A stretch of 63,133 bases of DNA from NCBI GenBank assembly GCA_000827495.1, contig KN817535.1, positions 452,935 through 516,067 of the forward strand, written 5' to 3'. Made by a program: the position numbers and the translations under genes. Shown in pieces: positions 34,501 through 46,194 of this stretch; the stretch's first letter is position 1; each line of letters opens with the position of its first letter. The notes under the pieces were generated by a model. It worked only from the letters and a program-made list of their open reading frames with translations. It had not been told where the DNA came from and did not search any database. Source of the DNA: Hypholoma sublateritium FD-334 SS-4 (lineage: Eukaryota; Basidiomycota; Agaricomycetes; Agaricales; Strophariaceae).

Positions 34501-36039
34501 CGTACGATCGTTAAAAAGGGAGGCGGGCACGTGTTGTTGTGGCTAGGTGGCCGTATCTGTGGGCGCATCGTGTTAGCAAGCACGACGCCCATGCCGAAAA
34601 AGCGAACGAAATCAGTTTGTAGAGCAGTAAGCGCGCCGGGGGAGAGGGGCCCAAACGTTCAGTGTGCAACGCAGGTATGGGGTTAATGACAGACGAAAAT
34701 AAGGACGGAGAACGACACGGGCGCACCGCACCCGCGGCCCTGTTTTCAAGCTTATACATGCGCCCGAGTGAGTTAGTTACTGAGTACATGACGCTGCTGC
34801 CCCGCTGGGATGGGCGGCCGCAGGCGGAAAGAGGGGAGGGGGATGCAGAAAGCAGATGACGACGCACCGATGGCGGGACTTCCGTAACCGCCAGGTGTAT
34901 GTCAGAAATGCGGCAGGCGATGGGCAGGAACACGGAAGACCAACAGCGCCTATAAGCTATCGGCGCTCCAAAAAAGTGACTGCGTCTAGAACCCAAGGCA
35001 GAAATAGGGATGGAGGCAGGCAGAGAAGGGAGAGGGGAGATCAGCGCGCTATCGCAAAACACATACCGCCGTCGCTTTGAATATACAATAAACTTCGCAT
35101 GAAAAGATGTCTCGCGTTTGCAGGGTTCACCGGAAGCGGCGCGGAGGTCCTTCGAAGGACAGCGGGGTGGGTAAGCTTACCAGCGCCGAAGTCTGAACAT
35201 AGCGGATACAGCGATGGATGCACCTCGATACGTAGACCTACATAGAACGGGATACGGGAGCGAGCAAGACACAGGGAGTACACAAGAGTGAAGAAAGATT
35301 GTCCTGCCAGCAACGCATGCAGAATTCGGGAAGCCTGACACCACGTAGACCGGTGACCGTTCTCTCGACGAGGGAACCTCGTTACGAGCCTTGCTCATGT
35401 TCAGTTCGGCATACGCCCTAGACACCACGCACAGACCACTGTGATTACGGTCCGTCTACCCGGACTCGGCTCCCCACTGTCACGCTCGTCTCATGTCCCG
35501 CTTCCACGGAGGACTGCACATTGATCATTGACGTTCAGCCGTTCGCCGCATACTACCATATGATGCGCTCGATGTAGTACATATCCCTGCGTTTCGTATG
35601 CCTCTCTGCGAGCGTCTGGAATCCCAGAACGGCGCGCTCCATCCACGTAGGCACCGCGGTGTTGTCCTCGAAATTTGATTCCACTTGTGCTGCTGTGCAT
35701 CACGTCGCCCCTTCGACGTATGAGGTCGTGCTTCACGCGATGTGCGTAGAGTGTCGACGCGCGGTACATAGAGGCGGGTGCGTGTGCATCGTGTGATCAT
35801 GAGATGATTTTGAACCCGTGCCGACATTCGAGCATATCGTCGGCCACGCCTGGTATCTGCATATTGATCCACCGTTTAATAATGCAGTGCACGAGGCCAC
35901 TGAGGCCACTAAAAGTAAAGATTGTGTGGCTCGTGTGAATGCAATTTACTAAGTTATAAAAGTGCAGCTTGAACATGCTGCCGCTCTTCAACATTGCCCT
36001 CAAATTCTGAAAGCATTATCTCTTCTCTCGTTTGAATAA
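31511..36039. other. Spacer F to G, 4.5 kb, repeat-derived
   Basis: This is one of the longest gene-free stretches. It has one shared block at 35427-35456, a match of 35340-35400 to 15288-15357 upstream of C, and copies of the words GGTGGATATCTACGG (33080), GACATGTCAGC (33102) and GACGACGCACCGA (34858). ATCGATCATCGATCATCGATTATC at 31917-31940 is a short tandem repeat. Minus-strand frames at 33108-33305 and 34263-34592 share YSLCA, but no gene can be assembled. Nothing else is recognised. Confidence 0.45.
35955..35960 (+). promoter_or_regulatory. TATA box of gene G
   Basis: TATAAA lies 85 bp upstream of the ATG at 36040. No ATG intervenes in the same frame. Confidence 0.4.
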
Positions 36040-37575
36040 ATGTCGATCACTGCCAAGCCTCCTCCTATATTTCGTTTATGTGACGAAGTCTTCATGAATA
36101 TCCTCAAAATCAATGCCAACATGTTCAGCCCCGATGAAGATGCTCTGAATACCACGCGTTTCACGTCTCAGGTCTGCCGCACCTGGCGTAGTAGCATCCT
36201 CGACATGCCATACTTATGGGCTCACATGATGGATTTCAACCGCCTTAAATTTCTCCGAAGTACTGAGTGGGGACAGGAAATCATCCGGCGCAGTGGAGAT
36301 AAACCACTTTGGATCCAAGCAACAAGTCCCTGGTTGCTCAACCTTCCCCCCTCCGGCACTCAGCGCGAATTCTTTGCCAGCATTATAGACCAGAACTGGG
36401 ACAGGGTACAAAAACTCGTTCTGAGTGGAGGATGGCTGACAATGTTGGACAGGTGGAAAGGTCCACTATATCGCCCTGCTGCGATGCTGGACATGTTTCA
36501 TGTCCAGATCGCGGACTTCCCACCGAACTACCGCCAGGCCTGGGCTGTAATTTCAAGGCGCCAACCCAGGCACATGTATCCTGACAATGACGCCTCTCTA
36601 CGCTATTATTTCATCGACAACATTGTGGCGAGGGTGCCGTGGTTGTGTAACCTACATTCGATCATGCTGGCCCCAGTGTACAACATTTCTGAATGTCTCA
36701 CGGTACTCTCCGCCATCCCGAACCTACAATATCTGACAGTAACCAGTCTACTCAAGTCGATGACCTATTTCTCCCACCCCGTGGTGTCGCTTCCAAAGTT
36801 GAAACACCTCAAGCTGTTACTCAACTTCGATAGGATGGCTTTCATTCTGGATCATATCGCAATCCCGCATGATTGCTCGCTGCATCTAACCGCATATTGG
36901 CATGGGTCCATCGCAACCACAACGACCCAGATCCTATCAACGCTATCTCGAGCTTCTCAGCCTTATTTTCAATCACATCCTCCTAGGGCAATCGACATCA
37001 GTTGCCTGGATTCAGAGAGCGGACTTATCACTGTACGCGACGACTTCCACTCCAAAAATCACGTATTCCAGATGAAGTGCCGTTCGATTGAGCACTTTCC
37101 TGACTATATGTCTAACCTCTCCACCGCTCTTTCCTTACCCGAGTTTGCCAGCGTCACCGAGCTTCAATTGCACTACGACTTGACCCCGCTGGCTGTGCCG
37201 GACCTGTCTTTCCTTCAGTACTTTTCCTCCGTCAAGATTCTGCACACAACCGAGGTTTTATTCAGCCACATCACCGCACAGAATCACCTACCACACCCCG
37301 AGATCCGCCGCATAGTCGTATTTCCCAAGCTCCAGGTTGTCAGACTCCGGGCTGCAGGAACTGCGCCCTGTACCGTGGGCGGCGATACCGTCAAGTTCAT
37401 TCTGTCGCGGATCGAAGACGGCCACCCGATTTCGGTAATCGACCTTACCGCATGCAATGAGACCGCTCCGAGCTCCCCAGAAATAGAGCGCCTTCGAAGT
37501 ATCAGTGGCTTGAAGGTGATTTTCAGCGCCGGGAATGGGGCAGACGGCGGGGCGTGTCTTCAACTCGTGGTGTGA
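36040..37575 (+). CDS. F-box-like family protein G (NANMF subgroup)
   Basis: This is an intronless gene of 511 residues with a single clear start (AATAAATGTCG). The F-box core is RLCDEVFMNILKINANMF, followed by NTTRFTSQVCRTWRS (residues 43-57), LWAHMMDFN and RRSGDKPLWIQA. Further landmarks are QNWDRVQKLVL, RVPWLCNLHSIML, VLSAIPNLQYL, VVSLPKLKHLKLL, ILDHIAIPHDCSL, PYFQSHPPRAIDI, and FILSRIEDGHPISVIDLT near residue 470. That last string is almost identical to gene I (ILSRIEDGHPISVLDLT), so G and I are sisters. The tail after GLKVIF is short, ends QLVV, and lacks the EYICGS motif, as in I. No lesion is seen. Putative SCF adaptor with unknown target. Confidence 0.87.
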   Translation: MSITAKPPPIFRLCDEVFMNILKINANMFSPDEDALNTTRFTSQVCRTWRSSILDMPYLWAHMMDFNRLKFLRSTEWGQEIIRRSGDKPLWIQATSPWLLNLPPSGTQREFFASIIDQNWDRVQKLVLSGGWLTMLDRWKGPLYRPAAMLDMFHVQIADFPPNYRQAWAVISRRQPRHMYPDNDASLRYYFIDNIVARVPWLCNLHSIMLAPVYNISECLTVLSAIPNLQYLTVTSLLKSMTYFSHPVVSLPKLKHLKLLLNFDRMAFILDHIAIPHDCSLHLTAYWHGSIATTTTQILSTLSRASQPYFQSHPPRAIDISCLDSESGLITVRDDFHSKNHVFQMKCRSIEHFPDYMSNLSTALSLPEFASVTELQLHYDLTPLAVPDLSFLQYFSSVKILHTTEVLFSHITAQNHLPHPEIRRIVVFPKLQVVRLRAAGTAPCTVGGDTVKFILSRIEDGHPISVIDLTACNETAPSSPEIERLRSISGLKVIFSAGNGADGGACLQLVV

Positions 37576-38105
37576 AATGCATCAAGATGGGAGCGCATGC
37601 GCAAAGGCCAAACGCTACGGCCGCGATCAATAATCTGACGATGAATACCTTGCAGTGGGCATTGATATATCAGTCCAAATTGTGAATGGTATACATCAGA
37701 AATACGCGTTACATGTACAGCGTACAATATTATCCTAGTGAGAAAGCAACACGTACGAAAGCTTAGTAGAGTATCTGAGATGATAAGGACAGCGGTGCAT
37801 CCTGCACTTCATGCAGAACTTGGGATGATAAAGGAACTGAATACTGACCAATAGGTGATTGGATGGCGGGAGGTCGTGTAAGTAACACTCAGAGGTGCCA
37901 GGTTTATGAAGGATGATCGATGAGCGCTTGCGCACGATTGTGGATAGATGTGCGCGGGCTTGCCGACCGCACGCGCCGCAGCACGACGGTCAGGTGCGGT
38001 CCATACCGTGAGACTTTTAATGACGCCCACAAACCAAGCCACGAGTTGAGAAACTGTTCGACCGTTCGTCGTCGACCATCATTTATATCGAGTACTCTAT
38101 CAAAA
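37576..38105. other. Spacer G to H
   Basis: A short spacer without the shared block. ATTTATATCGAGTACTC at about 38080 may be a TATA-type promoter for H, 25-30 bp above its ATG. Nothing else is recognised. Confidence 0.4.
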
Positions 38106-38844
38106 ATGTCAGCCAACGCATCTTTTGCACCTTTATACACCCCTGCACCTCTATACGCCCTCAACAACGATATACTGTTATACATATTCACAGTCAATGC
38201 CGACATATTCTCCAATGTGCGACCTCTCCACAGCACATACGTTGCATCGCAGGTATGTCACCAGTGGCGCAGCTTGATGCTCAACACGCCATCCCTGTGG
38301 GCGAAGCTCTTTAATATGGACGAGCTCTACGATATGTCCAGTCCCGAATGGAGGAATGAACTTCTTCGAAGAAGCGGCGCGGTGCCACTTTAGATTCAAG
38401 CATCCTCGGGCCTATTTGCGCAGCTGAACATAGGTCCTACCTACAGATACAAACAGTCCGCGCACTTCTTCCTCGATTTTATCAGCAGGAACTTGCACCG
38501 GATTCAGAAGCTGGTCGTAAACAGCGAGTATTTCCTCCCCGGTCTCACTCGCGCGAAGTTATGCTTTCCAGCGCCAAAACTGGAAGTGTTTGAAGTGGCG
38601 CTGGCGGAGGAGAAAGGCTCTGGAGGTCCAATTCTACCTATCTTTGCCGATAAAGCACCACTTCTTCGCAGATTCTACCTTGAATGCTATATTTTCAACC
38701 AGGAGGAGCCGTGGCTACGTGATCTTCATTTCAACGAACTCAATCGCAGATACGGTATTCCCAAGATAATTGAGATACTCTCTGCCACACACAATCTTCA
38801 AGAACTAGTGGTCGGTCATCCCACATTTGGAGATCCATCTACAC

Positions 38845-40412
38845 GGGCCACAGGAAATGTGCGTGGCTTGTGCGTGCGTGGTGCGTGCATGTGCGTGCGC
38901 GTGCGTGCTGTGCGTGGCACGCACAGGCCAATGTGCGTGCACGTGCTTGTACTTCTCTGAGGTTCGTCCTCGATATATTCACTTGTAGCAGGGGCAGTCC
39001 AGTATCCGTTGAGCTGTTTTAATACAGTTTTGGGTGTTTATTTCATATGGACTGAAAAAAATCTTGATGGAAACAAGTTGGAAACGAGTCCTATGACTAC
39101 TTATCCTAAAGTTCTCCGACTTCCTCTTTTCCACAATTCCCACAGCTGTCGCGTCCAAGTCTCATCTTCATGTACGGGCCCATATAATAAGCGTACGTTG
39201 CTGGTGATATGCTTAAATAAACTCGAAGAGGTCCCGGTCCGGTGGCGATTTATGACATTCCAATTTCGTTACAGACTTTGTTGCGCATAATATATAAAGT
39301 AAGAGAAAATATTTGCTACTTTAAGCTATATATTACATTGTGATACCCCGACTCCGCCAGCTCCACAGGCGAGCACTGGAATCGGGAGTGATAATTACAT
39401 TCAAAACGAGCAGACGGTACGTCCATACTAGGCGCCGTTGGGCGCCTATCGACCGCAGTATGGCGGTTCTTCTTTGTTCCCTAGTTGCAGGCGTCCCCAA
39501 ATGCGGGCGATTTTAGGGGGAGTAATGCGTGAGTGAGATCTGTGAGTGCGATATCAGGCACCTGTGCTGCTGAGCGCCCCATGAAAAATGCCATAGAGTA
39601 CGTACCTGAGGCTCGACAACTGTATTTTCTTAGTTCGCTGCACGTCCAAAGATTAGGGCCGTCTACCTCGTAATACCGCTCAAATATCTTAATTTTACAC
39701 TAATGCAAATCCGTGCGTGTGCGTGATGTGCGTGCCACGCACAGGCTAATGTGCGTGCATGTGCGTGCATGTGCGTGCGCGTGCGTGCGTGTGCGTGCGT
39801 GTGCGTGTGTATGTGCGTGCGTGTGCGTGCAGTTTGTCACGCCTGCACGCACATTGGAAATCGACCGATAATGTACGAGAAAAACCCAGATTTACACCTC
39901 ATATACTTGATTTTAAGTACTTGGATAAGTTATCACTGTTTAGGCTGATAATATTTGGTGTTCAATTGGTGTAGGGTACTTATATGCAAGCCTCTTAATC
40001 TTGCCCATTGATATTGAAGAATTTAACGAAATAGAAATGTAATTTAAGCACTGCAGTTTACAACCAATACCGTGTACCTTTAAGAGCGACTGATATGTTC
40101 AGCTGATACACTCCAAGGCTTTGTGAATGAAGACCTCGGACGTCATTTTTAGTTAGTAAGTCACGGTGTCACATTGTGTCACACAGACGCATATTTCAGT
40201 TTGGCGCAGCACCGTTCCCCAGGAGCCAGAATTCTGTGATATTGAGTGTATATTATTGATATAAGCTACTCAGAGACAGAAAGATGGTCAAATATGGCTC
40301 AAGACCGTATGAATGACGAGCATACACACGCACGCACATTAGCCTGTGCGTGGCACGCACCGCACGCACCACACGCACACGCACGCACACGCACGCACAT
40401 TTACTCGTGCCC
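38845..40412. mobile_element. TE3, 1.57-kb element with 9-bp target duplication
   Basis: The target duplication is CATCTACAC (38836-38844 and 40413-40421). The ends are GGGCCAC...AAATGTGCGTG on the left and the complement of GGGCACG...AAATGTGCGTG on the right, so the terminal repeats are short and imperfect. Arrays of GTGCGTGC lie just inside both ends (38859-38946 and 40323-40400, opposite orientation) with a third at 39711-39851. A hairpin TAGGCGCC-GTTG-GGCGCCTA lies near 39434-39453. No transposase is visible. A 9-bp duplication with GGG ends would fit a non-autonomous Mutator-like element; that assignment is inference. Confidence 0.85.
39711..39851. repeat. GTGCGTGC tandem array, internal to TE3
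   Basis: Degenerate 4-8-bp tandem repeats of GTGCGTGC and GTGCGTGT. The same word makes up the subterminal arrays of TE3, so it may be a protein-binding array or have grown by slippage. Confidence 0.8.
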
Positions 40413-41281
40413 CATCTACACACCTCCCCATCGTGTCCCTTCCGCGTCTGAGGCACCTCCGATACGCCGGCTACCCTCATTTATGTGTCAGGCTTTTGGA
40501 TCATGTAGAGATTCCCCCGGGCTGCTTGAATATTGTCATCTCTAATCACCGCGACCGTGCAAGAAAAGCGGAGATGAGGGAACAAATTCTTTGCGTCGTC
40601 AAACTGTTCACTCGTCATTCCGAGTGCTATTTGGAGTCGCATTTACTCAATACTCTTTCCATTGACTACATGCCGCGCGAATCTATCTCCTTGAAAGCCC
40701 AAACAATATTCTCCGTGACTTGTTTGCTTGACATATTGATTCCACTGAAGCCTGATAGTAATACTGGGTCAAACCTGCTTGAACCATTTTTGCGCAAGTT
40801 AGCCACACTGGATCTCGAAAACATCACAAAGATCGAAGTCAGCACCAACGGTTCATTGAATACATGCTTTGGGCCATTTTTTGGATGTATTACATCCGTG
40901 GAAACCATCCGCATCGACAGAAAAACACTCAAATATCTAACGAGACTTCAAAGCTCCATACTTGCCACAGAAAAGCGAAATATAATTTTCCCTTCGCTTA
41001 GAGTCATTGACTACATCATTGTTGACTCATTCACGTACAATATTTTCTATTTCCAGCAGGTTCAAGTTGCAGTGGACTTCATCCTGTCGAGGGTTCAAAA
41101 TGAGCGTCTCATTACCACGCTGCACATAACAAAGCGTTCACTTCTCGACACCACGCCCAATTTGGACACGCTCCTGGAGGTCGAGGGCTTCAGGGTGTTG
41201 TATACACTCACATCTGTGGAAGAGATTTGTGATGTCATATGCGGTAGTAGAAATGCAGAGAAATACACTGATATATTTTAG

Positions 41282-41900
41282 CGTACGTATCTACTCCGTA
41301 ATCTTAGGTACTCTACAAGATCTGCCTCGCTTCGCTGCGGCAAAGATTAGATAAATCCAAGCACTGCCGGAGCAGGTCTTTATTTGGCAGTCATAATATA
41401 TTTTCAGTTAAAGGAGAAATCTAGAATGAGGAAAGCTTGGGCCCTCGCGCTCAAAAAGGAGGGAAATATCACCGACAAACAAAAGCGTGTCATAATTATA
41501 AGTATATGAGTGATAACAGGCTTTCCCCAGGCGCGTAATTTGCATAATACGACTATATTGGCTCTTCTTCATCCCCGCACACATCCGAGGCAGCAGAAAG
41601 GACGAGGATATGGACATGGGGACGGACGGCGATCAAGATCCCGGTGAATGCCGGGACTGGCGCTCCCTCCCACTGCAGCTGGGAAGTGCGATGCCTTACC
41701 ACAGATACAATGTCTAGAGTATGATGCACAAACTACACCGGGGACATTGGCGAAGGAGTGTATAAAAAATTTCAATAAAAATCATCGACGGATATAACCC
41801 CAGGAAATGAATAAATATTGACATGGTCATCGAAAGTAATATAGCATATAATAGAAAATAGTATGCAAATCGCGCAAGAGATAATTTTCAACAAAGCCCC
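41282..41900. other. Spacer H to DUF6593-like gene
   Basis: Most of the first 230 bp is a single arm of the foldback element described separately. The remainder (about 41515-41900) is AT-rich and would include the 3' flank of the minus-strand gene. Nothing else is recognised. Confidence 0.4.
41325..41514 (+). repeat. Single arm of the foldback element
   Basis: It begins ACAAGATCTGCCTCGCTTCG and ends at ATAATTATAAGTATATGAGTGAT. It is nearly identical to the reverse complement of the right arm of the foldback at 60133-60502, and stops at the centre of that palindrome. It is either a solo arm left by deletion or the unit from which the foldback formed. Confidence 0.85.
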
Positions 41901-42568
41901 TCACTGTAAACGAAGCATAGCGCCCTGAAGCCATGTGTCGCGTGTGAGACACATAAGGACAACTGAGGCGACGATGCCGTCGCACATGTAGCTGCGCAAG
42001 CAGATGTCATCGCTCAGCTCAAGAGAAATCAAGCCCATCCCAACGCGCAACCGAGCGAAGGGAAGGCGGGGGGCGAGGGGATTTTTTATCTCGTACTGAG
42101 GGCGAATGACAAAGACAGTTAGTCATGAATAATGCAACGGGCATAGGAGTGCTGCTCACCCAGGATCGCCGTGCGTCCGTGTCGACGACCCACTCGTAGT
42201 GTGCGCTACCGTTGTGTAACACCTTGCGCAAGCTAAAGAGTTTTATTATTAGTACTGGCTTGTGGTTCCGGAGGCATGGGCGAGTACACTGACCTAGAGT
42301 GGGTCGTCAGGAAGAGCTCCACTAGCATTGGCTCCTCGTCGTGGAACGCGACTGTAAGCATTTCGTTACCTTCCGCGCCCGCGTGATTCCGAAATGTCGC
42401 AACAGGACGTCTTCCGGCAATTGATCCGTTGTGGTACACGTTGATCGCGTCTGAAAGTGTTTCGATCCTGTAACAACACTCTGAGCCGTTACTGAAGACC
42501 TCAGCAGTTACGGCGCCCTTGTGTACAGGCATTTGAATGAAGTTGAGGACGCGGTATTCGGAAGACAT
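41901..42568 (-). CDS. Small three-exon gene resembling DUF6593 proteins
   Basis: Read on the minus strand, the exons are 42568-42294, 42232-42160 and 42095-41901, with introns of 61 and 64 bp that have GTCAGT and GTGAGC donors and TTTAG and CTCAG acceptors. The phases agree and give 180 residues. The protein starts MSSEYRVLNF. It has CCYRIETLSDAINVYHNGS, then RRPVATFRNH, SAHYEWVVDTDARRSWYEI, ARLRVGMGLISLEL, and a hydrophobic C-terminus DGIVASVVLMCLTRDTW. The order is like that of the basidiomycete DUF6593 family: a short beta strand set, a YxWxxD segment, and a final segment reading D.IVA..L. No function is known for that family. The assignment is by pattern only and could be wrong; the exon structure is better supported than the family name. 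It is one of only two supported genes here outside the F-box-like family. Confidence 0.65.
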
Positions 42569-42635
42569 CTGGCTCGAGAGTTATGGTTGATGGTTGAGGT
42601 AGCAGCTTGTGAGATTCCAGCATGAATGCGAAAGC

Positions 42636-42642
42636 TTAAATA
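42636..42642 (-). promoter_or_regulatory. TATA-like box of the DUF6593-like gene
   Basis: On the minus strand the sequence is TATTTAA, about 70 bp upstream of the ATG at 42568. Confidence 0.4.
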
Positions 42643-45600
42643 CCAGAGAAAACACGAAAGAAAAGCCACAGAAACACAGTGGCCTGCTGCGTATACTCGG
42701 CCACTGCAGTGGCTGAATGTATTGATATGGAGAGTCTTTGGTTCATTGTTGATGGTTGGGCCACGGTATACTGTATTCAGGATGAGTGAGTGGCAGAAAT
42801 TCTATGGCCCGTACCCGATAGAGAGGTAGATGAGCCCGATGGTGTATCAATTTTCGTCGAGGTGGAGGGATCTTCATTCTGGCAAGCCTTTTTCGTCTCA
42901 ACATCCTCTTTATAAAAGGCTAAACTCTTTGTTTATGATGATAAAAGCAAAGTCCCCTCTTTCGCTTGATTTTCTTTGGAGCTCCGAACCTTTCGCGATG
43001 GCTTGAACCTCGTGTTAAGTTCTTGAATAGTAGATATTACATTGTACTCAATCAGAATCTGAACTGTCTTTGTATCAGAGCAACATACCCTTCGTCGTAC
43101 TGGCTGAAGGCTGTTTATACAACAGTTTTTCGTTTCGTTAGGCGGCGTCGCGGAGGCGCATGCCACAGCGCCGTGCTGATAATGCCCACGGCGGCGGCTG
43201 TATACACCGGCTACGCGATGCGCTTGCAGGCTCGCGCGCTGAAGTGGATAGGGTGGCGGAGGGTGGCGGCTGTGGCCAAGGATAAGCGTGATCAAGGGAG
43301 GGCGCCTACGCGCAGAAAATCCTGGCGCTCCACGAATGAGTGCAGCGTATACTGCGGGGTGGAGCGTATTCGCCGTTCGCAACAAACGATCGTTTTTGTG
43401 AAAGAGTATATTCCAATGGAGGTATACGTACATAGTATACATCGTACACGAAAGGACACAAGCCCGACAGTACACCTGCGCACGGGTGTCAATAAGATGG
43501 AACAAGTAACGGAGCGGACAGTTCGCACCTCTTCGCCCCGCCCAAGCACCGCTGTGCGCCGTTTTCCTGTGTTCGCTACTGTGTTCGGTGGCGGGGGGCA
43601 ACACGCCCTTGAAAATAAAAAGAAAGGCGGACATACGGACGTTAACGATCCTTCAAGTTCACAGAAAAGCGCCACGTGCTCTCTAAATATGCTAGAAGCA
43701 AACAAGACAGGAACCCCACCTTGTTCTCTCGGCACCCGACGTAGAAACGGACGAGGCGCGCGCCACGTTCTAACATGCAAAAACAGAAGTGAAGTAATGC
43801 GCGAATATTAGAGCGAAGACGAACCTGCAGATGTGTGTCAATCCTGCCGTCGCTCCACTGCATCTATGAGAACCCGCATGACCGGCGGCCGGCGTGTATA
43901 GTGCACTCGCCGCGCGGCGTGGTCATGGACCGACAGAACGGTGAGGCAGAAAGACTCGCACAGCTAGCTGAGGCATGTCGCATATGCGCGAAAAGGCAAG
44001 TCGCTAAGCGCCGGCGCAACCAGCCCTAGAGCCTTCAAGGTCAAGATGGCGCCTGTTGAGGGGTGTTCAGCAGTCGCAGCCAAGATAAGAAAGGTAGATG
44101 AGAACGCACTGACGGATGCTCAATCCCATCCCATCAAGGCCGTGCCCGCGACACAGGCGCGTGGGGCGGGGACGTAGGGGAACCTGTGGTAATTCTGGGA
44201 AGAAAGATGAGTCTAAAACCTGCCGTGATCAGGTCGGGAAATCAGATGCGACGAACTCCTCACCCCGGTTCCACGCAATGGGTGCGCACCACGAGCGCAC
44301 GGCACCACATTCAGCGCGAAACAGCAGAGTAAGCACAGCAACACATGCAAAATATGACCACTATATGATGCTGCAGTACGCTGTAGAATGCGTGAGCTGT
44401 AAGAAAGGGAGGAAAATAAGGTAGAAACGAACCAGATGACACACGGACGTGGACGACCTGCATGTGCTGCGTATGTCCCCCGTACACCGCGGTATGCGGC
44501 GACAGAACATCAAGGCAGGCTAGATGCGTGCAGAGCCACATTGTAGAGTGCTTCAATATACCAGAGTGTGCTGTCGATGGGGTCGTCCTGCGCAGGATAA
44601 TGAAAGAGGAATCAATGAAATTCATGGGGGTATGTCATGTACCTGCTAGCGTGGACGCGCTGATTAGCACCTCCAAGCGCATCGTCATCTATGCGCAGGA
44701 ACTTGACACGGTCCGTGCGCCAAGATATCGAATATGCAGGCAGTGTACTTGCAGCTGCGCCGACGTGATTCGCAAGGACGGCAGAATCGGGCAGATTGGG
44801 AGGGGCATAACAGTTGCGGGGGTGATCATGAAGCAACGGGTAGAAATAAAAGGGATAGACGGGCTGACATACGGACATCCAGAAACAAGACATTCGCAAA
44901 GCCCAAAGGCTTGCTCTGCGACGCAATATCAGATGTTGAGATGGGCAAGTTGAACGAAGTAGATCACCGACGTATCGAGTCCCTAAATCCTAGTAATTCC
45001 AGAAACGCCTGCGCGTGACAGAAATGGTCGTATCGAAGCATAGTCGTCCTGGCCCGTACAAAATTTCCGGATTGCGGACAGTGGTCGAACGGAGTCCCGC
45101 TTGCGGCGAGGAGGGTTTACTCAGGTTACAGTGCAAGCATACTAGGGCAGTAGCTAGCGCGTGAATAAGAGTAGTATAGTGCCAGACGAAGCAAGAAAAG
45201 CAGTTTCTGGTTTGTGCATTCGAACATGCGGAATGGTTAGCAGTTAAGGAGAAAGAACAGGCCGGGGTAACGAACAGAGAATGCCAACGCACGCACGGAC
45301 CACCGCACCGGACCGTTTCCCGCTGTTGCGGCCACTATCGCACGCCTTCCCTGGCTGAATTGTTGACGTTAAGTACTCCGCTGCTCTTCAAACGACGCCA
45401 CTTTAAATACTGTGACTTGTATGGTCATATTTTATAACAGCTACTCCCGAGTCATGACAACAAAAGCATCGTTCGCGCTTCATATCCAGCCATCTCCCCG
45501 CGAATGTCCTTTGCGCGATCTCCACGAAAAGAATTCCCTCCATCGGCGGGCTGTTTCCGCACGTCCTACGATGGGAGATACACCGTGTATCCCTTCTACC

Positions 45601-46188
45601 TGCGACTATCCGGGGCGCGCGCGGCTTACATACATGATCACAAGCGCGCAGTGACCCGTACGCGGTAATTGTGCAGCTGTGCTCATTTTCTTTTCCTCCC
45701 TCTGATGTTTATGAGGAACGCACACACTAGTACTGCGTGTCGCCGTCTATGTGCCGACACCCTAGCCACTCTGTATCAGGAAGCGTGAGCCATTGAACCA
45801 CGTCAAGGCTCAAGTTGATAAAGGACAGATGCGTGCATCTGCGCAGTGCGCAGTTCCTCATACGTACGCGTGACACACAGACACAGTCAAGAACAACCTG
45901 AGCATTATTCTCCATCCCTGCGGGGCGCTCGTTCCACCCACTTAAACCGCTGGATTACCTCCCACTCCCAGTTTGTACCCACCGGTGTCTCCATGATGCA
46001 TTGACCTCCCCGGCTGCATATCGAGCGCCCCCAAGAATCTGCTACGCGGTGGAACACGTTATCAGGAAATAGTGCACCACGATATACATTGAGCCACAAT
46101 TCTAAAAATTAAACAAGGCCACTTGTGGCTTATGGGAAGGTCCATGGAGCACATGTTGCATGTGGCCGGCGTGAAGTTCTCGTTTAAC

Positions 46189-46194
46189 TATAAA
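46189..46194 (+). promoter_or_regulatory. TATA box of gene I
   Basis: TATAAA lies 71 bp upstream of the ATG at 46260. Confidence 0.5.

Larger units (their letters stand above)
38106..41281 (+). pseudogene. F-box-like family pseudogene H, nonsense codon plus transposon TE3
   Basis: It starts MSANASFAPLYT, then LNNDILLYIF, VNADIFSN and CHQWRSLMLNTPSLWAKL. At 38391-38393 a TAG stands where paralogues have the Trp of APLWI. Downstream the frame is open (IQASSGLF, RNLHRIQKLVV, APKLEVFEV, APLLRRFYLECY, EPWLRDLHF, ILSATHNLQELVVG) until TE3 inserts at 38845. From 40422 the same frame resumes (HLPIVSLPRLRHLRY, LLDHVEIPPGC, FILSRVQNERLITTLHI, EEICDVICGS) and stops at 41279-41281. Coding length without the element and one target copy is 1599 bp, a whole number of codons, so the insertion itself left no other frame damage. 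The gene is doubly disabled. Its closest relatives are B, D and E. Confidence 0.88.

Noticed and set aside
13765..34592. Known basidiomycete membrane-protein families (such as DUF6533) as the identity of the antisense spacer similarity
   Set aside because: Only isolated words resemble such proteins. No exon chain could be assembled, so no family is assigned.
38859..40400. GTGCGTGC arrays as a possible CRISPR-like or telomere-like array
   Set aside because: There are no unique spacers between repeats, the unit is 4-8 bp and degenerate, and the arrays belong to TE3 in a eukaryotic genome.
42933..43811. Opposing frames of 281 (+) and 233 (-) codons
   Set aside because: They overlap almost fully on opposite strands, as expected in GC-rich non-coding DNA. 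Neither has a recognisable domain.
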